Assembly (NCBI GenBank): GCA_009837085.1
Contig: VXUF01000134.1
Coordinates: 1 to 64,000, forward strand
Reading direction: 5' to 3'
DNA: 64,000 nucleotides
Source of the DNA: Holophagales bacterium
GTDB taxonomy: Bacteria; Acidobacteriota; Thermoanaerobaculia; Multivoradales; Multivoraceae
The notes under the pieces were generated by a model, which did no database searches, had not been told where the DNA came from, and worked only from the letters and a program-made list of their open reading frames with translations. Each line of letters starts with the position of its first letter. Positions within the stretch are counted from its first letter, which is position 1. Below, piece by piece: positions 42,937 to 52,562 of the stretch. The translations under genes were made by a program, and so were the position numbers.

Positions 42937-44613
42937 CTATCCCGCCCGCGCCGCCGCCTTCTTCTCCCGCTTGTCGCGTTTCGCCCGCTCGAGCGCGGCC
43001 GTGCGGTCGAGGTGGTCGTCGCCCAGGCGCTCCAGGTACTCGTCGTAGCTGCCGAGGAAGTCGTTGACACCCTGGTCCGAGATCTCGATGATCCGGGTCG
43101 CCAGCCGGCTCACGAACCAGCGGTCGTGGGAGACGAGGAGCAGCGTGCCCTGGTAGGCAAAGAGGCCTTCGATCAGGGCCTCGATCGCCTCCAGGTCGAG
43201 ATGGTTTGTGGGCTCGTCGAGCACGAGCACGTTCGGCTTGAGAACGATGTGGCGGCAGAACAGCAGCCGCGCGGCCTCGCCGCCGGAGAGGCTGCCGATC
43301 CGCTTGACCGCCTCGTCCTTCGTGAACAGGACGGCGCCGAGCTGGCCGCGGACGAAACCGATCGGCTCGCCCGGGCAGCAATCCCAGAGCCAGCTCTCGA
43401 CCGTCTTCCGTTCTGCTCCTTCCTTGTCGAGCAGCTGCTCGCGGTGGTCCTGGGCGAAGTAGCCGGGGTGGGTCTCGTACCCCCAGTCCACCTCGCCGGC
43501 GTCGGCCCGCACCTCGCCGAGCGCGATCTTGAGCAGGGTCGACTTGCCGATGCCGTTCGGCCCGATCACCGCGACCCGTTCGCCGCGGCCGACCTCGAGC
43601 GAGACGTCGTCCAAAACCTGGTTGTCGCCGTAGCTCTTCGAGATCCCTTCCAGGGTCAGGACGCGCTTGCCCGAGGGCCGCCGTGAGTCGAATCGGAACA
43701 GCGGGTAGCGGCGGGAGCTCCGGGGAAGGGGCTCGATCGTCATGCGGTTGATCAGCTTCACCCGGCTCTGGGCCTGGCGCGCCTTGCTGGCCTTGTAGCG
43801 GAAGCGGTCGACGAACTTCTGGTGGTGGTCGATCTCCTGCTGCCGCTGCGCGATCTCGGCTTCCCGGCGGGCGCGCTCCTCGACCTTCTTCCGCTCGAAG
43901 TTGGAGTAGGCGCCGGGATAGGCGGTCAACGTTTCGTAGTCGATGTCGAGGATCTGGGTGCAGACGTTGTCGAGGAAGCGGTGGTCGTGGGAGACGACGA
44001 CCACGACCCCCTTGAAGTCGGTCAGGAACTTCTCGAGCCAGCGGATCGACAGGATGTCGAGGTGGTTGGTCGGCTCGTCAAGCAGCAGGACGTCCGGGGC
44101 GGCGGCCAGGGTTTGGGCCAGCAGCACCCGGAGCTTGAAGCCGCCGGAGAGGATCGACAGGGGCTCCCGGTGGACCTCCGTGTCGATTCCCAGTCCCTCC
44201 AGGATCTCGGCCGCGCGGGACTCCAGGGAGTAGCCCTCCCAGCGCATCACGACCTCCTCGAGTTCGGCGTAGCGGTCGCCGTCGAAGTGCTCGTCGGCCC
44301 GTTCGAGCAGGCGGTCCTTCTCGACCATCGCGTCCCACAGTTCGGCGTTGCCCATCATGACGACGTCGAGGATCGGCACCGCCTCGTACTCGAAGTGGTC
44401 CTGCTTCAGCACCCCGAGCCGGCAACGCTTGGGGATGGAGATCGAGCCCTCGCTGGCCGGTTCCTCGTTGCTCAGGATGCGCAGCAGGGTCGACTTTCCC
44501 GAGCCGTTCGAGCCCACGATGCCGTACCGCTCGCCCTTGGCGAAACGGACGGTCGCGCCCTCGAAAAGGGTCTGCTCACCGAAGCTCTTGGCGAGGTTGG
44601 AGATGGAAATCAT
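42937..44613 (-). CDS. ABC-F family ATP-binding protein
   Basis: Two ABC domains: GIVGSNGSGKSTLLRILSNEEPASEG, LSGGFKLRVLLAQTLAAAPDVLLLDEPTNHLDI; VIGPNGIGKSTLLKIALGEV, LSGGEAARLLFCRHIVLKPNVLVLDEPTNHLDLE. Confidence 0.93.
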   Translation of the reverse strand: MISISNLAKSFGEQTLFEGATVRFAKGERYGIVGSNGSGKSTLLRILSNEEPASEGSISIPKRCRLGVLKQDHFEYEAVPILDVVMMGNAELWDAMVEKDRLLERADEHFDGDRYAELEEVVMRWEGYSLESRAAEILEGLGIDTEVHREPLSILSGGFKLRVLLAQTLAAAPDVLLLDEPTNHLDILSIRWLEKFLTDFKGVVVVVSHDHRFLDNVCTQILDIDYETLTAYPGAYSNFERKKVEERARREAEIAQRQQEIDHHQKFVDRFRYKASKARQAQSRVKLINRMTIEPLPRSSRRYPLFRFDSRRPSGKRVLTLEGISKSYGDNQVLDDVSLEVGRGERVAVIGPNGIGKSTLLKIALGEVRADAGEVDWGYETHPGYFAQDHREQLLDKEGAERKTVESWLWDCCPGEPIGFVRGQLGAVLFTKDEAVKRIGSLSGGEAARLLFCRHIVLKPNVLVLDEPTNHLDLEAIEALIEGLFAYQGTLLLVSHDRWFVSRLATRIIEISDQGVNDFLGSYDEYLERLGDDHLDRTAALERAKRDKREKKAAARAG

Positions 44614-44765
44614 GGGTTAGGCTGCGCGGCTGGAAGGCAGCGCGGCGGCGCCGGAATGTGGGGGCGCGGGATGCCGTTGTTCCCGCAACGGCGGCTCGAC
44701 TTGGCCGCTCTCGAAGCCCGGGCGAGGATAGCAACGCATGAACATCAGACGGACGAGAGACGACC

Positions 44766-45731
44766 ATGCCGAGTGAGCTGCGCCGCAAGACCCGCGCGGC
44801 TGCGCCGGGCGGGGCGCTTGCCTCCGCGCTACCCGTCGTCGGCTGGGCCGGGGGCGCCTTTCTGGGCGCCGTGCTGGTCTTCGGGGGCGTCGTCAAGGCG
44901 CTCGACCCGCAGGCGTTCGTCAAGCTGATCGAGATCGAGGGGCTCGACTTCCTGCTGCCGGCCGTCGTGGTCACCGCGATCGCGCTGGCCCTCGAGATGG
45001 GTCTCGGCAGCGCGCTCATCCTGGGCCTTCGCCGGATGTGGGTGCTCGGGCCGTCGGCGCTCCTCGTCGCCTTCTTCCTGTTCCTCACCGGCCGGGCCTA
45101 CTACCGCGACCTGCGCGGCATCGCGACCGAGGACGAAGCCGGCTGCGGCTGCTTCGGCAACCTGGTCGAGCGGACGCCGGCGGAGGCGTTCTGGCAGGAC
45201 CTGGCCCTCATGGTTCCGGCGCTCGCGCTGGCTTTCCTTGGCCGGCGCGCGGCCGGCGGCGCGCCCTGGATCCGGCTCGCCGTCGTCGGCACCCTGACCG
45301 TGGGGTTGCTCGCGTTCGCCCGCGCCGCGCCGGACCTCCCGCTCGACAACCTCGCCACGCGGCTGAAGCCCGACCTCACGATCGACGAGATCTGCAGCGG
45401 CGACGGCGACAGCCGGCTCTGCCTGAGCACGATCGTGCCGGAGCTGGAGGAAGGCGCACACTGGCTGGTCATCGCCGACCTGGACGAGGATCTCGGCAAG
45501 GCCGTCGACGCGCTGAACCAGCACGTCTTCGCCGGCGGCCGGATGTGGGTCCTCAGCTCGGCGACGCCGGACGAGAACCGGGCGTTCTTCTGGTCCTACG
45601 GCCCCGCTTTCGAGATCCGCGAGGCGCCGCCGACGTTCCTGAATCCTCTCTACCGCACGTTGCCGCGGTCGTTCCGGGTCGAGGGCGGCGTGGTGGTCGA
45701 GACGGTGTCGGGCTTGCCGCCGGAGCCGTAG
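44766..45731 (+). CDS. MauE/DoxX-like membrane protein
   Basis: LVFGGVVKALDPQAFVKLIEIEG; GCGCFGNLVERTPAEAFWQDLALM; multiple TM segments. Confidence 0.65.
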   Translation: MPSELRRKTRAAAPGGALASALPVVGWAGGAFLGAVLVFGGVVKALDPQAFVKLIEIEGLDFLLPAVVVTAIALALEMGLGSALILGLRRMWVLGPSALLVAFFLFLTGRAYYRDLRGIATEDEAGCGCFGNLVERTPAEAFWQDLALMVPALALAFLGRRAAGGAPWIRLAVVGTLTVGLLAFARAAPDLPLDNLATRLKPDLTIDEICSGDGDSRLCLSTIVPELEEGAHWLVIADLDEDLGKAVDALNQHVFAGGRMWVLSSATPDENRAFFWSYGPAFEIREAPPTFLNPLYRTLPRSFRVEGGVVVETVSGLPPEP

Positions 45732-46882
45732 GCGAACTCGGCGGCCAGATCGATGCCGCCGTTGCGCCAGGCCGCGTCGGTGACCTGCAGTTCGCCGGCC
45801 GGGGCGAAGCGCGAGACGCCGGCTTGCTCGAAGGCGCGGCGGATGGTCGCGGGCAAATGGCCGGCGATGGCTATGTCCTGAAGGCGGCCGTTCCAGTCGT
45901 CGAGCGGCGGGACGCCTTCGACCGTGTGAATGCGGACGGTGCGGAGGCCGGGCGAGGGGCTGATCCGCGGGTCGGGTTCGACGATGACGGTGCCCGCGTC
46001 GAGCGCGTCTCCATGCCAGTCGAGGTCTCGAAGTTCGGCGTCCTCGCGGGCGAGGCGGACGCCGGCACGGTCGGTCGTGTTGCTGCGGCCGGGCGGGAGA
46101 TCGAGTGCGAGTTCGGTGAGGGCCCTTGCGAGGGCGGCGGCGAAGGTGGGGGCGGTGTCCGGCTCGGCGAAGACGGCGTGGACGGAAAGGCAGCCGCGCT
46201 GGTCGAAGGCCGCGATGTCGAGCGCCATGCCGAGGGCGGCCTGGTTCAAGTCGGCGCCGGGATCGACCCAGCCGAGGCTGAGCCTGGGGCCGAAGGCGAT
46301 GAGGCGCCCTACGGCGGCGGACTGGAGGGCATCGATCGTTGCCTCCCCGCCGTAAGCCACGACGAGGCGGGCGGAGGCGTGGAGTGGCGCCTCGACCGCT
46401 TCGTCGCCGCCCGCCCAGGTGACGGCGGCGTAGGCGTCGCGCAGCACGGGCAGCCGCCGGCCGAGGGCGGCGAGGAAGACGGTGGCGAAGTGGGGCTCGG
46501 CGCGGGAGGACTTGAAGAGGACGGGAGCGCGCGCGGCGAGCGCGGGCAGCAGGGGCTGGAGGATCAGACCTGGCGGCTCGGCCGGAAGAACGACCAGGCT
46601 GAAACCGTCCTCCTGTTGGCGGTGCGGCCGCTGAAGTTCGGCGGCCGCGCCATCCCCGAGCATGCCTTCGCCGATGCTCCTCAGGCCGTGCCCAAGGCCG
46701 GCCGGCGAGAGGCCGGAGGATTGAAGCAGGTGAGGGTCGAGATCGCGGCGCTCCGGGCTGTCGGCATCGAGGAAGGCGCCGAGCGTGTCGTTCCAGGCGG
46801 TGAGCAGGGCGTCGTTCGGGATGGCGCGGAGGGACGGTGCGGCCGCTGCCAGCCTATGAGCGATGACTGCGGGTGAGCTCAT
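45650..46882 (-). CDS. LuxC-like acyl-CoA/fatty acid reductase
   Basis: Aldehyde-dehydrogenase-like LuxC fold; KSSRAEPHFATVFLAAL; AFDQRGCLSVHAVFAE around the presumptive catalytic Cys; next to a LuxE-like gene. Confidence 0.7.
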   Translation of the reverse strand: MSSPAVIAHRLAAAAPSLRAIPNDALLTAWNDTLGAFLDADSPERRDLDPHLLQSSGLSPAGLGHGLRSIGEGMLGDGAAAELQRPHRQQEDGFSLVVLPAEPPGLILQPLLPALAARAPVLFKSSRAEPHFATVFLAALGRRLPVLRDAYAAVTWAGGDEAVEAPLHASARLVVAYGGEATIDALQSAAVGRLIAFGPRLSLGWVDPGADLNQAALGMALDIAAFDQRGCLSVHAVFAEPDTAPTFAAALARALTELALDLPPGRSNTTDRAGVRLAREDAELRDLDWHGDALDAGTVIVEPDPRISPSPGLRTVRIHTVEGVPPLDDWNGRLQDIAIAGHLPATIRRAFEQAGVSRFAPAGELQVTDAAWRNGGIDLAAEFAYGSGGKPDTVSTTTPPSTRNDRGNVR

Positions 46883-46884
46883 GC

Positions 46885-46934
46885 GGAGCCGGCGCTCCGC
46901 GCCGGATGCCGGCGGGGACGCCGGCGCACCCAGT
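46885..46934 (+). repeat. Modular GC-rich hairpin repeat (second family), short copy 3
   Basis: ggagccggcgctccgcgccggatgccggcggggacgccggcgcacccagt; shares the 3' hairpin and cacccagt tail with 6221-6294 but lacks the middle hairpin. Confidence 0.75.
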
Positions 46935-46946
46935 AGGGACCTCCCG

Positions 46947-48002
46947 TCACATCGCACCCAGTTCCTCGGCCGTCAGCGAACAGCCGCGCAGTTCGGCGCC
47001 GCTGGCGCGGCCGAGCAGCCGGAAGGCGCCGTCCTCCCTGACGCCGAGGTCCTCCGTGAGCACGTGGCAGACGGAACCGACGTTTGCCAGATCGAAGAGA
47101 GCGAGGAGCCCCGTTTCGCCGTCCTCGACCTCTTCGAGCGTTTCCGGATCCAGCACCCGGAACGGCATCCACGGCGGCGTGCGCAGCCGCTCGCCGCCGG
47201 GCCGGGAGTAGGCCTGGCTGGTCAGTTCGGTCATGCCGTACTCGCGCACCACGGCGTCCGGGCGGAGGCTGAGCAGCGTGCGGGCGCGTCGCCGGACCGC
47301 CTCGGGGGTCGTCTCCAGGCTCCGCCCCTTGAAGCCGCCGGTCTCGAAGACGCGGCTGCCCGGCGCAAGCCGGATGGCGCCGCCCGCTTCGTCTTCGAGC
47401 CGGTCGAGCAGCAGGACGAGGGCCAGGGCGGTGGCGAGGACAAGAACGGGCTCGCCCTCCGCCCGCGCGCGGAGCCAGCGGCAGGCGAGATCCAGGTCGA
47501 TGCCGGCGTCCTGGACTGCCCAGGCGCTGCCGGGCGCGGCGTGGCGCTCGAACACGTGAGCCGCCATGAACGAGAGGCTCGAGTCGGGAGCGATCGCGCG
47601 GTCGGGGATGAGCGAGAGGATCGGGAGGCGTCCCGTGCCCGCGGGCAGGCAGGCGTCGGCGAAGGAGGCGTCGACCACGGTCCGGTAGAGGTCGGGATAG
47701 GGGTGGTAGTGAACGCTCCGTCGTTCCGCGCCTCGGGTGGTGCCGCTGCTCCTGAAGACCTCGCGGGGTTCGGCGGCGGCGAGCCTCAGTGACTTGAAGG
47801 CGGAGGTGGGCACGGCCGGTGCGAGGCGCCAGTCCTCGAGCGCGCCGGGGTCAATGCCGCGCCGGTCGCACAGGCGGCGGTAGGGCTCGACCCGCTCATA
47901 CCCGTAGCGGACGGCCGCCGCGGCAAGCTCGACGAACTCGCCGTCGAAGGCGCCATCGCCCGCGGCGATGAAGGCTTCGATTCGCTGGATCAGAGCCGTC
48001 AC
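46947..48002 (-). CDS. LuxE-like acyl-protein synthetase
   Basis: GTG start at 48002 overlapping the helicase stop (GTGA); FRSSGTTRGAERRSVHYHPYPDLY; FETGGFKGRS; REYGMTELTSQAYSRPGG; C-terminal RGCSLTAEEL. Confidence 0.75.
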   Translation of the reverse strand: MTALIQRIEAFIAAGDGAFDGEFVELAAAAVRYGYERVEPYRRLCDRRGIDPGALEDWRLAPAVPTSAFKSLRLAAAEPREVFRSSGTTRGAERRSVHYHPYPDLYRTVVDASFADACLPAGTGRLPILSLIPDRAIAPDSSLSFMAAHVFERHAAPGSAWAVQDAGIDLDLACRWLRARAEGEPVLVLATALALVLLLDRLEDEAGGAIRLAPGSRVFETGGFKGRSLETTPEAVRRRARTLLSLRPDAVVREYGMTELTSQAYSRPGGERLRTPPWMPFRVLDPETLEEVEDGETGLLALFDLANVGSVCHVLTEDLGVREDGAFRLLGRASGAELRGCSLTAEELGAM

Positions 48003-50482
48003 GACCGGTCCTCGCCGCCCGCCGCGAGCGGCGCGGTCTCGCCGAAGAAGGCGGCGGCGGTGGTGGCCGGATGGCCGGCGATGTCGGCTTCTTCGTCGTC
48101 GGCGGACCCGGGCCACCACTCCGCGGGCAGGTGCCGCCGGTAGGGGCGCTGCAGGAAGCGGCGGTCGAAGAGGGCGATGACGCCGCGGTCCTCGGCGGAG
48201 CGGATCAGCCGGCCGGCGGCCTGGACCACGCGGGTCATTCCCGGAACGACGAACGCGTACTCGAAGCCGCGCTCGAAGCGCTCGTCGTAGTAGGCCTGAA
48301 GCAGCTTCTGCTCCATCGTCACCGCGGGCAGGCAGGGGCCGACCACGGCCACGGCGAGCAACGCGTCGCCCGGGTAGTCGACGCCTTCCGAGAACACGCC
48401 GCCGGCCACGGCCAGGAGCAGCATGTCGCCGTGGAGCGGACTGGTCAGGGCGTCGAGCACTTCCTTCCGCTTCTCCTCGCTGGTCGTCTGCTGCTGGACC
48501 AGGACGGTGCGGCCGCAGTCGGGGAGCCGCTCCTGGACCTCGGCGAGGAATCGGTAGCTGGGGAAGATCGCCATCGAGTTGCCAGGAACGGAGCGGGCGA
48601 ACTCGGCCAGCCGCTCGGCGATCGGGCCGTAGTTCTCGTCGCGGGTCCGGTAGGTCGTCGTGACCGAGGTGTCGACGACGACCCGCCGGTTCCCGGCCGG
48701 GAACGCGCTCGGCACCTCGAGGGTCGAGGTGCGGGCCGGGTCGAGGCCGAGCAGGTCGCGGTAGAACTCGAACGGTTGCAGGGTCGCGGACAGGCCGATC
48801 GTCGAGCGGCAGCGGTTGATCGTGGCCCCCAGAAAGGAGCTCGCGTCCTTGCACAGGATGGCCAGGCTGGGCTCGCGGTCGATTCGCCGGAACAGGAAGC
48901 TGAAGGACTCCGCGTGTTTCGGCTGCGAGGCGAGCTGGAGGGTGTTCAGGAACCGCAGCAGCTCGAAGTAGAGCTCGACGAAGGCGTCGTTCGCGGCGAA
49001 GGAACGGGTGTCGCGGCGAAACTCCAGGTAGTCCACGAAGCCCCGGTCGAAGGCGGCCCGCAGTCGCCAGAGTTGTTCTTCGGGCGCGGCGCCCTCGGCC
49101 ACCGCGTTGCGGTCGGGGCCGTCTACTGCCAGGTCGACCTCGCCCTGGATCAGAACCTCGAGAGCGGCGCAGAGTTCCCGCAGGCGCTCGGTCGGCCCGC
49201 CCTCGCTGCCGCGGCCGGCCCGGCGCAGACCCGCCCGGGCCGCCCGGCAGCTTGCCGCCGAGAGTGCGGGGCTGTAGTAGCCGCGGCCCCGGTCGATCAG
49301 GTTGTGGATCTCGTCGACGATGAGAACGGTGCCGGATAAGTCGGCGTCGCCCTGAAACTCGGTCAGCTTGACGAAGGGGTCGAGGGCGTAGTTGTAGTCG
49401 CCGACCACGACCTGCACCCGCCGGCCGAGTTCGAGGCTGATCTCGAACGGGCAGGCCCGGACCCCCTTCGAGACGTCGAAGATCGTGTCCGGTCCAAGCA
49501 GGCTGTGTCCGTCGAGCAGCCGGGGGATGACCTGGCTCCGCTGCAGCTTGACGTAGTAGTCGCGGGCGTACTGGCAGTAGTCCTCGTGGCAGATGATCTC
49601 GTCGTTCGCGCACATCCGCGCCTTGGCGCGGAGGTGCAGGGCGTGGAAGGCGCGCTCACGGTTCAGCAGGTCGATCACCCGGTTGGCCATCGCCTGCTGC
49701 GTGTTCTTCGCGGTGAGCACGAACACGCGCAGGTCCCGCGCCAGCGCCTCGCGGAGCACCGGGAACAGGACGGCGGCGGTCTTGCCCAGCCCGGTCGGCG
49801 CCTGGACCAGCAGGTGCTCGCGCTGCTCGACGGCGAGGCCGGAGCGGTCGATGATCTCCTGCTGTCCGGGCCGAGGCTGGTGGAAGGGGAACTCCAGGCG
49901 TTCGGCGGCCAGCTCGCGGCGCTGGCGCTCGGCTCTCTCCGACTCGTACTCGCGGACGAGCCGGTTGAGTCGCTGCCGGATGTCGGAGTCGAGCTCCTCG
50001 AAGTCGAGTTCCACGTCGAGGCGGTCGATCCCGGCGGTGCCGATCTCGATCAGCACGAGTTCGGCGCGCACCGGCAGCGCGGCGGCGACGCCCGAGCGGT
50101 GGACGATCCAGGCGTAGATCGCGGCCTGCCGGCGGTAGGTGGCGAGCAACGCCGGCGAGGGCTCCGTGTTGGGCCGCACGGACTTGATCTCCTCGATCGC
50201 CAGACGGCCGTCCGCGTCCCGGTAGATCCCGTCCGCCCGGCCGGTCAGGGTGATCTTCCAGCCCCGGTGCTCGAACTCGAAGGACAGCTCGACCTCGCGC
50301 CGGTAGCTCGGCTCGCGCTCCATCGCCTGTTCCTGGTAGCGGCTGTGGATCGCCTGGCCCACCCAGAGCCGCTCGAAACCGCCGCGATTGGCGAACCCGA
50401 GGTGCCTCGCGGCGCTGTGTTCGAGCAGGTCCGCCACGGACAGCCGGAGCGTCCTCCCGTCGTCGTCGAAACGCGGCGGCAT
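47999..50482 (-). CDS. PD-(D/E)XK nuclease (Cas4/RecB-like) fused to XPD/Rad3-type Fe-S helicase
   Basis: Nuclease motifs GQAIHSRY, LTGRADGIY, AIEEIKSV, RRQAAIYAW; helicase Walker A APTGLGKTAAVLFP, VLIVDEIHNL; cysteines C-x6-C, C-x4-C and ACPFE as in XPD Fe-S domains. Confidence 0.85.
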   Translation of the reverse strand: MPPRFDDDGRTLRLSVADLLEHSAARHLGFANRGGFERLWVGQAIHSRYQEQAMEREPSYRREVELSFEFEHRGWKITLTGRADGIYRDADGRLAIEEIKSVRPNTEPSPALLATYRRQAAIYAWIVHRSGVAAALPVRAELVLIEIGTAGIDRLDVELDFEELDSDIRQRLNRLVREYESERAERQRRELAAERLEFPFHQPRPGQQEIIDRSGLAVEQREHLLVQAPTGLGKTAAVLFPVLREALARDLRVFVLTAKNTQQAMANRVIDLLNRERAFHALHLRAKARMCANDEIICHEDYCQYARDYYVKLQRSQVIPRLLDGHSLLGPDTIFDVSKGVRACPFEISLELGRRVQVVVGDYNYALDPFVKLTEFQGDADLSGTVLIVDEIHNLIDRGRGYYSPALSAASCRAARAGLRRAGRGSEGGPTERLRELCAALEVLIQGEVDLAVDGPDRNAVAEGAAPEEQLWRLRAAFDRGFVDYLEFRRDTRSFAANDAFVELYFELLRFLNTLQLASQPKHAESFSFLFRRIDREPSLAILCKDASSFLGATINRCRSTIGLSATLQPFEFYRDLLGLDPARTSTLEVPSAFPAGNRRVVVDTSVTTTYRTRDENYGPIAERLAEFARSVPGNSMAIFPSYRFLAEVQERLPDCGRTVLVQQQTTSEEKRKEVLDALTSPLHGDMLLLAVAGGVFSEGVDYPGDALLAVAVVGPCLPAVTMEQKLLQAYYDERFERGFEYAFVVPGMTRVVQAAGRLIRSAEDRGVIALFDRRFLQRPYRRHLPAEWWPGSADDEEADIAGHPATTAAAFFGETAPLAAGGEDRS

Positions 50483-50545
50483 AGGCGGCGAGACTACCGT
50501 TTCAGCGGTTGTCTTCCGGGGGCCGATGGCATAGCCTCGTTTGCT

Positions 50546-51583
50546 ATGCCTGACAACTTTCCCGGTGCCGACAGCCCCCTCGATCTCGGCAATGTGACCA
50601 AGGCGCTGCGCGAGCGCCTGGGCGGTCTGAAGATCATCGCCGTGGTGGTCGTGGCCGGCCTCCTGGCCCTGTCCAGTGTCTACACGGTGCAGCCCGAGGA
50701 GGTGGGGGTCATCCTCCGTCTCGGCAAGTACGCGGGCACGACCGAGCCGGGCCTGCGCTTCAAGATCCCGCTGGTCGACGACTTGACCAAGGTGCCCGTG
50801 AGGCGCCAGTTGAAGCAGGAGTTCGGCTTCAGCAGCGAGAGCGTGGGGGTGCGAAGCTCCTTCGTGTCCAACCCGGACGAGGCGAACATGCTGACCGGCG
50901 ACCTGAACGCCGCGGTCGTCGAGTGGGTGGTCCAGTACCGGGTCGTCGACCCCTACCAGTATCTCTTCCGGGTTCGCCGCCTGGACGCGACCTTCCGCGA
51001 CATGAGCGAGGCGGTGATGCGCAAGGTGGTCGGGGACCGCACGGTGAACGAAGTGCTGACCGTCGGCCGGGCGGAGATCGAGGGCGCGGTGAAGGTCGAG
51101 CTGCAGGAGTTGTGCAACCAGTACGAGACCGGGATCGCCATCGACCAGGTGGTGCTCCAGAGCAACAACCCGCCCGAGCCGGTCAAGCCGTCCTTCAACG
51201 CGGTCAACCAGGCCGAGCAGGAGCTCGAACGGCTGGTCAACGAAGCCGAGGCGGAGTACAACCGGGTCATTCCCCGAGCCGAGGGTCAGGCGCTGCAGAC
51301 GATCCAGCAGGCTGAGGGTTACGCGCTCGACCGGGTGAACCGGGCCCAGGGCGACGCGACCCGTTTCAACGCCCTCTACGAGGAGTTCCGCCAGGCGCCG
51401 GAGGTGACGCGCAAGCGGCTGTTCATCGAGACGATGGAGCGCGTGCTGCCGAAGGTAGGCCGGAAGATCGTCGTCGACGAGGACGTCGACGGTCTGACGC
51501 CGATCATGAGCTTCGAGGGAGTCAGCGCCGCGAGAACCTCGCGGCAGGTCGCGGCCCAGCAGGCCGGGGAGGGAACGCCGTGA
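50546..51583 (+). CDS. hflK: FtsH protease regulator HflK (SPFH)
   Basis: YTVQPEEVGVILRLGKYAGTTEPGLRFKIPLVD; QYRVVDPYQYLFRV; followed by hflC. Confidence 0.92.
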   Translation: MPDNFPGADSPLDLGNVTKALRERLGGLKIIAVVVVAGLLALSSVYTVQPEEVGVILRLGKYAGTTEPGLRFKIPLVDDLTKVPVRRQLKQEFGFSSESVGVRSSFVSNPDEANMLTGDLNAAVVEWVVQYRVVDPYQYLFRVRRLDATFRDMSEAVMRKVVGDRTVNEVLTVGRAEIEGAVKVELQELCNQYETGIAIDQVVLQSNNPPEPVKPSFNAVNQAEQELERLVNEAEAEYNRVIPRAEGQALQTIQQAEGYALDRVNRAQGDATRFNALYEEFRQAPEVTRKRLFIETMERVLPKVGRKIVVDEDVDGLTPIMSFEGVSAARTSRQVAAQQAGEGTP

Positions 51584-52536
51584 AGGTCCTGACCATCCTC
51601 CTGGTCCTGGTGGTGCTGCTCGTCGCGAGCAACGCGCTGTTCATCGTTCCCGAGGATCGCCAGGCGATCATCACGCAGTTCGGCGCTCCGGTTGGTGACG
51701 CGATCGATACTCCCGGACTGAAGTTTAAGCTGCCCTTCATCCAGAAGGCCCACTACTTCGACCGCCGCTTCCTGGAGTGGCAGGGTTCCGCCGAGGAACT
51801 GCCGACGCGCGACAAGGTCTTCATCTTCGTCGATACCTACGCCCGGTGGCGGATCTCCGACCCCCTGCTGTTCTTCCAGCGGTTGCGCGACGAGCTGGGT
51901 GCGCAGTCGCGGCTCGACGACATCCTGGACGGCGAGACCCGCAACGCGATCGCCAACCACGACCTGATCGAGGTGATCCGCAGTTCGAACCGCGAGGCCG
52001 CGGCGGACGAGTCGTACCCGGACGCCGGCGGCGGCCTCGACGAGGACGGAGGCGGCGGTCTCGAGGAAATCGTCACCGGCCGCGACAAGATCCGCCAGGA
52101 CATCCTGGCCGCGGCCCAGGACCGGACCGCGGATCTGGGCATCGAGGTGCTGGACGTGCAGTTCCGGCGCATCAACTACGGCCAGCAGGTCGAGCCGGAC
52201 GTGTTCAACCGGATGATCTCGGAACGGCAGCGGATTGCCGACCGGTTCCGCTCCCAGGGCCAGGGTCAGGCCTCGGAGATTCTCGGCAACATGGACCGCG
52301 ACCTGAAGCGGATCGAGTCGGAGGCCTACCGTCAGGCGACCGAGATCCGGGGCCGGGCCGACGCGGAGGCGACCGAGATCTACGCTTCGGCGTACAACCA
52401 GTCGGTCCAGTCGAGGAACTTCTACGAGTTCCTGCGCACGATGGAGGCCTTCGAGAAGACGATCGATCCGAACACCTGGCTGGTCGTCTCGACCGACAGC
52501 GACTACTTCAGCTTCCTGAAGGCGAGCGGCCCATAG
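51580..52536 (+). CDS. hflC: FtsH protease regulator HflC (SPFH)
   Basis: FIVPEDRQAIITQFGAPVGDAIDTPGLKFKLPFIQKAHYFDRRFLEWQG; GIEVLDVQFRRINY. Confidence 0.92.
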   Translation: MKVLTILLVLVVLLVASNALFIVPEDRQAIITQFGAPVGDAIDTPGLKFKLPFIQKAHYFDRRFLEWQGSAEELPTRDKVFIFVDTYARWRISDPLLFFQRLRDELGAQSRLDDILDGETRNAIANHDLIEVIRSSNREAAADESYPDAGGGLDEDGGGGLEEIVTGRDKIRQDILAAAQDRTADLGIEVLDVQFRRINYGQQVEPDVFNRMISERQRIADRFRSQGQGQASEILGNMDRDLKRIESEAYRQATEIRGRADAEATEIYASAYNQSVQSRNFYEFLRTMEAFEKTIDPNTWLVVSTDSDYFSFLKASGP

Positions 52537-52562
52537 CTGCCGGTCCGGCGGTCAGTCGATAG

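Noticed and set aside
40931-43048. 705-aa plus-strand ORF inside metH
   Set aside because: Alternative frame of metH with Arg/Gly-rich low-complexity translation.
48002-49613. N-terminal extension of the LuxE-like ORF (46947-49613)
   Set aside because: The upstream 537 codons run in a different frame of the helicase gene on the same strand; the real start is most likely the GTG at 48002.
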